Part shown: piece by piece, positions 1-8,048 of the stretch | How the letters are laid out: every line of letters starts with the position of its first letter | Numbering within the stretch: the stretch's first letter is position 1 | Assembly: GCA_964410325.1 (NCBI GenBank) | Contig: CAYPFN010000005.1 | Location: forward strand, 1 to 64,000 | DNA length: 64,000 nucleotides | Reading direction: 5' to 3' | From: CAAFZY01 sp964410325 | GTDB lineage: Bacteria > Pseudomonadota > Alphaproteobacteria > RF32 > CAG-239 | Program-made: the position numbers and the translations under genes | The notes under the pieces: model-generated | Seen by the model: only the letters and a program-made list of their open reading frames with translations | Database searches by the model: none | What the model was told of the DNA's origin: nothing

Positions 1-265
1 TTTTGCCAAGCCACCATAAAAAAAACTTGTAAAATAACATTGAAAACAAATGGACGCCAGAATCCAATATTTTATTATTTGGATTGCTTTTTGGGGTAAT
101 CTGTTGCAATCTAGGTTTTTCAAGGAAAATGGTTAACAACCGAAAGAATTTAATTGACTTTTAATAGCTGTAGGTATATTGAAATCAGATGTCCCTTTGA
201 TTTCAATGATTTAGAATTAACTTAAATTAACTTCATCCTTTATAATCACGGTTAAAGAATTTTTT

Positions 266-1015
266 TCATTTTTCGTTCCAAACTTTCTGATAAATTTCTT
301 TCCAGCCCTTGTTATGGCTTGCTTGATTGACTTCAATAATTAAATCGTCCTTTCCGACAAACTTGCGTACTAATACCGACGGTATGACTTCATCATCCCT
401 GCCGACATAATGGATTTGGGGTATTTGTACAAACTGTTTACGGTAGCTTGCCAAATTCATCGATTCATTAAGTGGCGGCAGGTCATGATACTGTGTCCAC
501 GCCAGGTGGTCGAGATTGCCGGCAATAGTTATGATTTTTTTGACATTTAATCCCGGTTTGACGGATGCTATTAACCCTGCAACTTGTGCACCACCGGAGA
601 AACCGATTAAAATAACCGGATTGTCGCCGGCTACTTGTTTAACCGCCGCATATTCGGCATTAATCACTTCCGGCGCAAAACGGGCATTTGTCCAATAACG
701 TCTGGAACAAATCGGACTTTTGACATACTGGCAGGGTCTTGCCAGATAAACGACATTAGGCGAGTCATCACCCAAGGCCAATTCCCTCATTAGGGTTCCT
801 TTAGGCGTTGGGTCTTGCGTGGCACGGCCGTGAGCGTTAAAAGCATAACCGTCACCTTCAATGTATATTTTGTAGGGAGCCGTTGGATTAGTAACTTTTT
901 GCCAGCTGGCAAGCGTAAACTGCTGGGTATCTATCTCTTTATATACAAAATTATCCGGAACTATAAATGTTGTACATCCGGTCAGAAACAACCAAATCAT
1001 TAATGTTTTTATCAT
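266..1015 (-). CDS. Lipoprotein with alpha/beta-hydrolase fold
   Basis: A 249-residue protein with a short hydrophobic N-terminus ending in a lipobox (LTGC, Cys14), so it is probably lipid-anchored in the envelope. The body shows a serine-hydrolase pattern: nucleophile elbow GFSGG near residue 140, an acidic residue in GRDDEV near 206, and a late His in ASHNKGW. The substrate cannot be told from sequence. A GAGGT motif lies about 8 nt before the ATG. No neighbour appears to be co-transcribed. The fold is well supported; the specific activity is not. Confidence 0.8.
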   Translation of the reverse strand: MIKTLMIWLFLTGCTTFIVPDNFVYKEIDTQQFTLASWQKVTNPTAPYKIYIEGDGYAFNAHGRATQDPTPKGTLMRELALGDDSPNVVYLARPCQYVKSPICSRRYWTNARFAPEVINAEYAAVKQVAGDNPVILIGFSGGAQVAGLIASVKPGLNVKKIITIAGNLDHLAWTQYHDLPPLNESMNLASYRKQFVQIPQIHYVGRDDEVIPSVLVRKFVGKDDLIIEVNQASHNKGWKEIYQKVWNEK

Positions 1016-1272
1016 ATATTTTACCTCTTATAGAAACACTATAAAGACTTATTTCTAAAAATTCCAGATGGTTATGCTATAAATACCATATTTTCTTTTG
1101 TTTTTTATCTGTTCTTATACATTAAGAGGAACCTCATCTCTCAGTGCACCAAAATTTCATTGGCTAATTTAAGAGCCGAGGGAAAACCTATCGGCAGAGT
1201 AAAAGGAAACAAAAATAATGGTAAATTATTTAACAGTCTGCAAAACAAGCCTTGAAAATAAAAACCACACTA

Positions 1273-2237
1273 TCACAAACAACGAATAACTTCTAAAACC
1301 ATGTTTCTTAAAAATATAAATTCAAGAAAATTTAAAAACTTACAAAAAGTTATTTTCGAACGATATCTTTCTAGGCGCTTCTGCAACCTGTATAAAAAAT
1401 AAATATCCATCCCATAAATATATTCTGCCTTTGCAAGATGAAAACGTTCGTCTATCAAACGATACCACTCCTTAATAAAGGCTTTTTTGTTTTTGTAAAA
1501 AGGATATCGTATCACCGACGAAACTATCAGTTCGGCAAAATCCCTACCTATATAACCAAGACCAACTGCATCCGTGTCAATAAATGACACAAAATTCCCG
1601 TCCTTAAACAATAAATTAGACTTCGTCATATCGTTATGCACAACTTTTTGTTCTATATTTTCGCCGGAAGAGTGCAGCTTTTCAATATCGGCTAACATAT
1701 TGTCGGCTTTGCGCAAAACTACCTTAAATAGAAACTTTCCAAAACTTCCCCCCCCCCCCGATTGGGCGAAATGTTCAGATAATCATTTCTGATAGAAGAG
1801 ATATAATTTTCAATGGGAACATCTGTTCGTAATGCCGCTTTAAACCCCACCGGTATCTTAAACGCGCTGTAGGCATCGACAATTTCTCGCAAAAGCCGTT
1901 TCCCCAGTTTTCTGGTGCTGATTTCATGTCCGTCAATATAATAAAAGCATAAACCAAAATAATCTTTATACTGAAAATATTTGTCCTTTAACTCGTAAAG
2001 GTGCGGAACTTTCAAAACCTTATTTTGCTCTAGACTTTTGGCAACCTGGTATGCATATAATGCGTCAGCCACACTTTTATAAAATTTCACGGACAGTTCC
2101 GTCCCGTCGGATAATTTAACATAACAGACACAAACTTGACCTTTCCCAAACTTTTTTATCGCCATAACCGGTTGGGAAAATATATTTTGCGCTAAAAATA
2201 ATTTAATGTCGTCCATATCCACGTGGTTATTCTCCAT
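1273..2237 (-). pseudogene. APH/choline-kinase-like phosphotransferase, frame broken at a 12-G tract (possible phase-variable gene)
   Basis: Two reading frames on the minus strand belong to one gene. The upstream part (from ATG 2237, or ATG 2219) holds the N-lobe with GKGQVCVCYVKLSDGTELSV and runs into stop after a G12 run (plus-strand C run 1748-1759). The downstream part, in the neighbouring frame, carries the catalytic HNDMTKSNLLF (HxDxxxxN) and FIDTD motifs typical of the aminoglycoside phosphotransferase/choline kinase fold. With 13 or 10 G the frame is continuous through GSFGKFLFKVVLRKADN, giving a 321-residue (13 G) kinase. The substrate is unknown; a sugar or lipid-head-group kinase acting on surface glycans is inference, by analogy with phase-variable LicA-type choline kinases. 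It may be a reversible OFF state, a fixed mutation, or a homopolymer sequencing error. Confidence 0.7.
1748..1759 (-). repeat. Poly-G tract (12 G on coding strand)
   Basis: An uninterrupted 12-C run on the plus strand lies inside the phosphotransferase coding region, exactly at the point where the frame shifts. It is the longest G/C homopolymer seen in this AT-rich window, so chance is an unlikely explanation. Confidence 0.9.
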
Positions 2238-2497
2238 CAAAAGTACTAGAATTACATTTCCCGAAGTGGCACAAACCAGCAACCCTTAAGCCACCCAAAC
2301 TCGTATATGTATATACTCGATATTTTATAAAATAGCAAACTTTTATTCAAAAAACCTCAAAAACTATAAAAAAAACGCTACCCTGCCCCGGTATTTAAGC
2401 GCTCCAACCCTGTCGTTACTTATTTTTTAAAATAATTCTTGCCAAAAATCATTTTTTATGTCATATTCTAAAAGATAGACAAAAACCGAGGTGTAAA

Positions 2498-3895
2498 ATG
2501 GAACAAGAATACGAAGTCAAAAAAATTGTAAATCTGCCTTATGAGGAAATCACCCGCATTCAGAAAGAAATTGACGCGGAAAATCTGGAAGTGATTGAAA
2601 AGGCATATAACGAACATCGCATTACTCATCTAGACCGTGACTATCTGATAGATTTTTATTCAGACGGTATGGGAGTCTATAGCGAAGTATACCGATTTTT
2701 ATATGAAAGTTTTAAACGACCTGACCGAACTTGTGCTTTTGATCCGCAAACTGGTAAAATCGACCGTGATATCAACGGCCAACCGATTAATTACGGATTA
2801 AAAGCCGTTACCCCCTTTACCTGCACCCGTTTAGAATACGTTGATAAATTCAACAACCCGATTTATGTTATTTTTCCACGCATGAAAAAAGCTTCGCGGG
2901 CCGTTGAAAAGCTGGAAAGTAAATACGGAAAAGATTCTAGAATATCCATGCAAAAAGCTTTGGATAGATATTTTCAAACGGATGATCGTGAAGCTTTCGC
3001 CGAAAGCCTGCGCAATATTCCGCAAGGTAATAAAAAGCTTAATGACATCATGCGCTTGACCATTACCAGCAAATATCTGTCCGGTGTTGAACGGATAAGT
3101 CGTGTTCTCACGGAAAATCGCGGCGATACAAAATCAAAGTTTTACATCAATGAATCTGAAACCCGAGACCGGTTTTCCATGCCCTTAAGCAAAAATGAAA
3201 AACGTTACTATGACATCAAAATGATTATGCACCAGACAACTAAAGAGCAAAAACATCTGAATGTTGAAGTCCAGCTCAAAATCCAATCTTTATATGAAGG
3301 GGATTTGCTGACACATAAAATTTACGAAGAAGTCCGCGCAATTGAGGCTAAACTCGCTCAAAAACGGAATTCCTTGAAACCTACTGAAGTTCGCCGTCTG
3401 GAAGCAAAAATTAAAATTTTGAACAATCGCTGCCGGCGAATTAATGAACACGCCATTCATAAATACAATATGATGGTTTTGGATAAGGCGTGGCGTATTG
3501 AAAATGACGGTTATCGTCCTTTGCACATTGAACCAGATAATATGGATGGAACCTACAATCAGTGCCGAAAATTCATCAATAAAGAATATATGGTCGAATC
3601 TTATGCTGATTTTGATCCTAAAACAGCCTTTTCCGCTACTGATGATATCAATAAATTATGTTTTCTACGCATGCTCGGTAAAATAGATTATGATTTTGAC
3701 GAAACAAAGGAAAATGCTTACAAAACAATCAATTACCGATTTTCTCGTTTAACCCCAGCCGAAAAAGAACGCTTTAACGGCATCAACGAAATTGCCCAGC
3801 GTTACGCTCTGGTTATACAGCGCAAAATTTCCAAACGCAAACATAATGAACTAATGGTTATATCGCCCTTGACCTATACCCAAAGCAGGGATTAA
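2498..3895 (+). CDS. Orphan protein with a RelA/SpoT-like nucleotidyltransferase domain (putative)
   Basis: A 465-residue soluble protein, no signal peptide, GAGGTG upstream of the ATG. The landmarks of the RelA/SpoT synthetase domain appear in the right order, though spaced more widely than usual: a PRMKKASRAVEKL segment at about 127-139 (compare the R-x-K-S...EK element), DIMRLTI at 183-189 (compare the D-x-x-G/x-R Mg-binding strand), Tyr237/238 in a YYDIKMI strand, VEVQLK at 256-261 (the E-x-Q strand), and HKIY near 273. No HD hydrolase, TGS or ACT domain is present. The family call is motif inference only; if right, it would be a small-alarmone-synthetase-like or nucleotide-modifying enzyme. 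It is monocistronic and ends in a strong terminator. Confidence 0.55.
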   Translation: MEQEYEVKKIVNLPYEEITRIQKEIDAENLEVIEKAYNEHRITHLDRDYLIDFYSDGMGVYSEVYRFLYESFKRPDRTCAFDPQTGKIDRDINGQPINYGLKAVTPFTCTRLEYVDKFNNPIYVIFPRMKKASRAVEKLESKYGKDSRISMQKALDRYFQTDDREAFAESLRNIPQGNKKLNDIMRLTITSKYLSGVERISRVLTENRGDTKSKFYINESETRDRFSMPLSKNEKRYYDIKMIMHQTTKEQKHLNVEVQLKIQSLYEGDLLTHKIYEEVRAIEAKLAQKRNSLKPTEVRRLEAKIKILNNRCRRINEHAIHKYNMMVLDKAWRIENDGYRPLHIEPDNMDGTYNQCRKFINKEYMVESYADFDPKTAFSATDDINKLCFLRMLGKIDYDFDETKENAYKTINYRFSRLTPAEKERFNGINEIAQRYALVIQRKISKRKHNELMVISPLTYTQSRD

Positions 3896-3897
3896 AA

Positions 3898-3933
3898 AAA
3901 AGTGGTTGTTCCTCCTCTGGAACAACCACTTTT
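3898..3933. terminator. Bidirectional intrinsic terminator
   Basis: A perfect 12-bp stem (agtggttgttcc / ggaacaaccact) around a 6-nt loop, with A-run before and T-run after. It separates the RelA/SpoT-like gene from the convergent aldo/keto reductase gene. Confidence 0.9.
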
Positions 3934-3980
3934 GATTAGATTACTTTTGCGCAAGTTTGGCTAAAATCTTGCTTTTTTGC

Positions 3981-5117
3981 CTATTTTCCAACCTGAGCCT
4001 GCTGATCAGCTGGATAACGATCCCCCATAATTTTAATTCCGGCCAGTTCATCTTCCAGTTTTTTCCAATCAGCCACAGAAATTTCAACATCAGCCGCACG
4101 GATATTTTCCTCCAGATGCGCAAGTTTGGTTGTTCCCGGAATTGGCACAATCCAATCAGCCTTTGCCAGCAACCAGGCCAACGCAAGCTGTGCCGGCGTT
4201 AATCCACGCGACCGCCCGAACTGATTTAATACTTCTACAATCCGCAGATTATGCCGCATTGCTTCCGGCGTAAAACGCGGAAAGTCCGCCCGATTATCGT
4301 TTGTTGCGTCAAACTGCGTATATTCATTAAGCATACCACTTAAAAAACCGCGGTTTATCGGGCTGTACGGAACAAAACCAATCCCCAATTCCTGTAATGT
4401 CGGCAGAATATTTTCTTCCGGCTCACGCCACATCAGATGATATTCGCTTTGCAAAGCCGTTAACGGCAGCTCTTTATGCGCCCGGCGAATGGTCGCAGCC
4501 GAAACCTCGCACATTCCCCAATGTTTAACCTTCCCCTCTTTGCTTAAATCTTTAATCGTACCCGCCACTTCTTCCACTGGCGTATTCGGATCAAAACGGT
4601 GCTGATACAGCATATCTATATAATCGCGTTGCAAACGTTTTAAAGATTGGTCAACCATTTCCCGGATGCGTTGTGGCGAAGAATTCAAACCTGTAACCTT
4701 GTTGCCGTCATAATTAAAACCGAATTTAGTAGTAATTTTAACTTTGTCACCATAACCTTTTAAGCCTTTACCGACTAACTCTTCATTAATAAACGGACCA
4801 TAAGTTTCGGCCGTGTCAAACAGGGTTATTCCGTGATCAACGGCCTGATGTAAAAGATAAGTGGCCTGTTTTTCATCCATACGGTTGCTTCGGTGATAAT
4901 TAAGTCCCATGCAACCAAAACCAAGCGACGAAACTTCCATGGCGGCGTTGCCTGCGCCCAAAGTCCTTTTTCCTGTCAAAAGTGGTGTATCTGGACCGCC
5001 CTTCGGATTAATGGCTGCCCGGGCTGTTTTAACAGCTGGTGGCATCATAGCGACTGCTGTCATCAAAGCCGCCGTTTTCAAGAAACCGCGCCGACCCATC
5101 TCCAAAATTTCAGTCAT
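3981..5117 (-). CDS. Tat-exported aldo/keto reductase
   Basis: An NAD(P)H-dependent aldo/keto reductase of about 378 residues. The N-terminus carries a twin-arginine signal (RRGFLKT followed by a hydrophobic stretch and an ARA cleavage region), so the folded enzyme should be exported to the periplasm. The catalytic tetrad is visible: Asp and Tyr in FDTAETYG, Lys in TTKFGF, His in LYQHRFDP. Start: ATG 5117 has AGGAGG 6 nt upstream and is preferred over the in-frame ATG at 5123, which abuts the SD. One copy of a 44-bp repeat shared with the cupin promoter lies 60 nt upstream, so control by the adjacent LysR protein is likely. Confidence 0.9.
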   Translation of the reverse strand: MTEILEMGRRGFLKTAALMTAVAMMPPAVKTARAAINPKGGPDTPLLTGKRTLGAGNAAMEVSSLGFGCMGLNYHRSNRMDEKQATYLLHQAVDHGITLFDTAETYGPFINEELVGKGLKGYGDKVKITTKFGFNYDGNKVTGLNSSPQRIREMVDQSLKRLQRDYIDMLYQHRFDPNTPVEEVAGTIKDLSKEGKVKHWGMCEVSAATIRRAHKELPLTALQSEYHLMWREPEENILPTLQELGIGFVPYSPINRGFLSGMLNEYTQFDATNDNRADFPRFTPEAMRHNLRIVEVLNQFGRSRGLTPAQLALAWLLAKADWIVPIPGTTKLAHLEENIRAADVEISVADWKKLEDELAGIKIMGDRYPADQQAQVGK

Positions 5118-5176
5118 TATCATCCTCCTATCTTTATATTATACCTAGTAAAGCTATATAAAAAAATCATCCCCGT

Positions 5177-5220
5177 GTCTAATACTGTTTTTTTATAAAT
5201 TGATAAATTAAATTTATCGT
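5177..5220 (-). promoter_or_regulatory. Promoter/operator copy A of a 44-bp inverted repeat (LysR target)
   Basis: Matches 6302-6345 on the opposite strand at 42 of 44 positions. It contains the perfect palindrome GATAAATTTAATTTATC, which fits the T-N11-A LysR-box rule, and ends 60 nt before the aldo/keto reductase start. Direct sequence observation; operator function is inference from symmetry and position. Confidence 0.8.
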
Positions 5221-5396
5221 AATAATACGCTTTTATCTTTAGCTTGCGTTCCTTAGCAAACTTTCTTCTTTACTAAGCCCTGCTTATCCGAATAATCCAG
5301 ACGCAGCCGTAACATATTTAAGATTTCTGGATGTTATTTAATTTCAATATCCCATTCATCTGCAGATTTGGTCATCCAGGATTTTATAAGTCAAAT

Positions 5397-6293
5397 TTAT
5401 TTTTTCTCATTTTCTAAACCAAGCAGCATCTGCCGATTGTTCTGATGCCACTCCAGAAACGGTTCCAGCTTTTTTTGTTCTTTTTTATTATATGAGAGCC
5501 AATAGAGCGCCGTAACCCCCTCTTCCTCCAGAGGGATAACCACCCTTTCGCCGTCATTGCGGTAAAGCTGGACCAGACGCGTGGTAAAAGTCAAAACCTT
5601 TTTATGTTCCAGCATTTGCCGGAAAACAAAGTAATCTGTGTAAACCGTCACGGAAGCAAGTGTTTCAATCCAGTTTAAAAAATCGTTTATTTTTCGCTCA
5701 AACGCACCATAAATACGGTAGGCGCTAATTTCTCTATCAACATAATCATGCAGGCATATGCTCGTCTTTTGGCAAAGCGGATCGTTTTTTGCCACTGATA
5801 ACATCAACATCTCCTTAGCAAAGGGAATACTAACGACATCTGAATTTTTTAATTTTTCCAAAGAAATAACCGCATCATATTTTTCAGAAAGCAAATCATA
5901 CAAGGCTTTATTCTCATCATCGATAATTTCCGCCGATAAGCTCAAATCCGGACATGCTTTTTGCAACAGTGGCACACAAAGGCGCATCGGTCCGGCATCA
6001 CAAAATCCGAGTGCCAGGCAACCGTTTATTGTCTGCATATATTGTTGAAAGGCTTTTTTCATTTCTTCTGCCTGATCTAAAACCACATCGGCATGCCTAA
6101 GCGCCAATTTTCCCGCATTGTTGAGAATAATTCGGTTTTTAAACCGCGAAAATAGTTGAACGCCTAACTCCTCTTCCAGCTTTTTTAACGAAAAACTTAA
6201 TGCAGGCTGTGAAATATGTAGTTTTTCGGCAGCCTCACGCATGGTTTTACATTCGGCAATCATTTTAAATTGCAACAATTGGTTTAATTCCAT
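5397..6293 (-). CDS. LysR-family transcriptional regulator
   Basis: 298 residues. The N-terminal winged HTH (residues 1-60, with MREAAEKLHISQPALSFSLKKLE) is followed by a periplasmic-binding-protein-like effector domain with conserved early residues LALGFCDAGPMRL. The gene lies between two target units and is flanked by an inverted pair of 44-bp repeats placed before the aldo/keto reductase and the cupin gene. This suggests that it binds both promoters, and its own start lies next to copy B. The inducer is unknown. Confidence 0.92.
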   Translation of the reverse strand: MELNQLLQFKMIAECKTMREAAEKLHISQPALSFSLKKLEEELGVQLFSRFKNRIILNNAGKLALRHADVVLDQAEEMKKAFQQYMQTINGCLALGFCDAGPMRLCVPLLQKACPDLSLSAEIIDDENKALYDLLSEKYDAVISLEKLKNSDVVSIPFAKEMLMLSVAKNDPLCQKTSICLHDYVDREISAYRIYGAFERKINDFLNWIETLASVTVYTDYFVFRQMLEHKKVLTFTTRLVQLYRNDGERVVIPLEEEGVTALYWLSYNKKEQKKLEPFLEWHQNNRQMLLGLENEKK

Positions 6294-6301
6294 CCTGCCT
6301 C

Positions 6302-6345
6302 ACAATAAATTTAATTTATCAATTTATAAAAAAACAATATTAGAC
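6302..6345 (+). promoter_or_regulatory. Promoter/operator copy B of the 44-bp inverted repeat (LysR target)
   Basis: Inverted copy of 5177-5220 with two mismatches. It lies between the divergent lysR and cupin genes, ending 62 nt before the cupin ATG, almost the same distance as copy A has to its gene. It contains the LysR-box palindrome ATAAATTTAATTTAT. Confidence 0.8.
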
Positions 6346-6406
6346 TTCCGTAGTTATGTCAATTACAATAAATCCGAACCTTAAAATTTACGATAGGAGA
6401 AAACTC

Positions 6407-6862
6407 ATGAAACAAACCGCAATGTTGTTGGCAGGCGTTCTAATGCTTTCGGCCTGTGCAGGAACTAACGGCAAATATCATGCCATTTTTCCCCAAGGAG
6501 AGCCTAATCCCTATGCTCAATACTTTATGGGAAAATCTTATTTAGCCAACTTAAGCGACTATGATGAAAAGTTGAAGATGCCGGTGGCCAATGTAACTTT
6601 TGAACCATGTACCCGTACTAACTGGCATTACCATACCGGCGGTCAGGTTTTGCTTGTAACCAGCGGTGAAGGACGCCACCAAATTCGCGGACAACAAATT
6701 GAAATTCTAAAACCGGGAGACGTCATCAAAGTTGATCCCAATATTGAACACTGGCATGGAGCCGCGCCAGATTCATGGTTTTCCCATGTAGCCCTGACAC
6801 CTAATGCCGATAACAATCAGCCGGTTTGGCTTGAACCGGTTGCCGATAATGAATACAAATAA
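6407..6862 (+). CDS. Cupin-domain lipoprotein
   Basis: A 151-residue protein with a lipoprotein signal (MLLAGVLMLSAC, Cys at the lipobox) and one cupin barrel. Metal-ligand type residues are seen in NWHYHTGGQ (cupin motif 1) and in PNIEHWHG (motif 2). ATG 6407 is chosen because GGAG lies 7-8 nt upstream and a signal peptide follows directly; an in-frame ATG at 6356 has no such support. It is followed after 25 nt by an exported hydrolase gene, so the two probably form an operon under the LysR protein encoded divergently. Cupins of this group are often found next to aldo/keto reductases and hydrolases. Confidence 0.88.
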   Translation: MKQTAMLLAGVLMLSACAGTNGKYHAIFPQGEPNPYAQYFMGKSYLANLSDYDEKLKMPVANVTFEPCTRTNWHYHTGGQVLLVTSGEGRHQIRGQQIEILKPGDVIKVDPNIEHWHGAAPDSWFSHVALTPNADNNQPVWLEPVADNEYK

Positions 6863-6887
6863 ACAATATTTATAAAGGGGAAACATC

Positions 6888-7889
6888 ATGAAAAGAATAC
6901 TTTTAGTCCTGTCCCTAACATTATTAATCGTTTTTCCCGTTTATGCCGGCGCTGACGGTCACATCAGTACGCTTTCCAAAGAAATAACTCGAAAAAGTAT
7001 CCATTATAAAAACCGTTACGGCATGAATATTGCCGGAGAACTATACATCTCAAAAAAGCTCGACTTAAAAGAAAAACACCCGGCTATTATTGTCGGTGCG
7101 CCTTATGGCGGCGTTAAAGAACAGGCACCGTCTGTATACGCCGCTAATTTAGCAAAATACGGTTTCGTCGTTTTAACATTTGATCAATCGTTTATCGGTG
7201 ATTCTGAAGGTAAACCACGGCATGTGTCTTCTCCGGATATTTTTGTTGAAAATTTTAGTGCTGCCGTTGATTACCTCGGTTTACAAGACTTCGTCGATCG
7301 GGAAAAAATCGGTATTATCGGCATTTGCGGATCAGGCGGGTTTGCTTTATCGGCGGCTCAGGTTGATACTCGCATTAAAGCCGTGGCAACCTCCAGCATG
7401 TATGATATGAGCGTTGCTGTCCGCGAAGGTTTGGATAAAGAACAATTAGCCACCCTTAAAGATAAAATATCCCGTCAAAGATGGACAGATGCCCAAGCTA
7501 AAAAGCCGGAATACATCCCGATGTTTCCGGAAAAACCTCTGGAAATTATCCCTGAAATGGATGAAATTTCGGATGAATGGTTCCGTTTTTATGCTACAAA
7601 ACGCGGTTTCCACAAAGAAGCACGTGGCGGTGCAACCACAACCAGTACTCTAGCTTTAATGAATTTCAAACTGCTGGATTATATTGAAGAAATCTCTCCC
7701 CGCCCGATTTTATTTATCGTCGGCGATCGCGCTCATTCTAAATATTTCAGTGAAAATGCTTATGCAAAAGCCAAGGAACCCAAAGAGATTTTTGTTGTTA
7801 AAGATGCTGAACACATTGATTTATATGATCGGGTGGATCGCATTCCGTTTGCTAAAATCGTCGAATTCTTTAACGATAACTTGAAATAA
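6888..7889 (+). CDS. Exported alpha/beta hydrolase (dienelactone-hydrolase/YcjY-like)
   Basis: 333 residues with a Sec signal peptide (ending VYAGA near residue 22). The hydrolase core shows an oxyanion region PYGGVKE, a nucleophile elbow GICGSGG in which a Cys occupies the position usual for dienelactone-hydrolase relatives, an Asp in IVGDRAHS, and a late His in KDAEHIDLY. AAGGGGAAA precedes the ATG. It forms an operon with the cupin lipoprotein. The substrate is unknown. All three products of this LysR-linked locus are exported, which suggests a periplasmic detoxification or modification role (inference). Confidence 0.85.
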   Translation: MKRILLVLSLTLLIVFPVYAGADGHISTLSKEITRKSIHYKNRYGMNIAGELYISKKLDLKEKHPAIIVGAPYGGVKEQAPSVYAANLAKYGFVVLTFDQSFIGDSEGKPRHVSSPDIFVENFSAAVDYLGLQDFVDREKIGIIGICGSGGFALSAAQVDTRIKAVATSSMYDMSVAVREGLDKEQLATLKDKISRQRWTDAQAKKPEYIPMFPEKPLEIIPEMDEISDEWFRFYATKRGFHKEARGGATTTSTLALMNFKLLDYIEEISPRPILFIVGDRAHSKYFSENAYAKAKEPKEIFVVKDAEHIDLYDRVDRIPFAKIVEFFNDNLK

Positions 7890-7929
7890 AGAAAAGATTT
7901 GATTTTGTTCAAACTCTTTTTTATATAAT

Positions 7930-7958
7930 AAATCCCCCTCATTCGGGGATTTATTTTT
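7930..7958 (+). terminator. Intrinsic terminator after exported hydrolase
   Basis: Stem aaatcccc/ggggattt with a 7-nt loop, followed by a T-run. Confidence 0.85.
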
Positions 7959-7966
7959 TGTAACAA

Positions 7967-7999
7967 AAAAACACCTGCATCAAACATGCAGGTGTTTTT
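7967..7999. terminator. Intrinsic terminator, nifJ side
   Basis: Perfect 14-bp stem aaaaacacctgcat/atgcaggtgttttt around a 5-nt loop. On the minus strand it lies just after the nifJ stop and ends in T5, so it most likely terminates nifJ. Confidence 0.85.
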
Positions 8000-8048
8000 C
8001 TATAAGGAAAGACTTCTTTCTAGAACCTTTCCGATTTGGCAAGCCACC

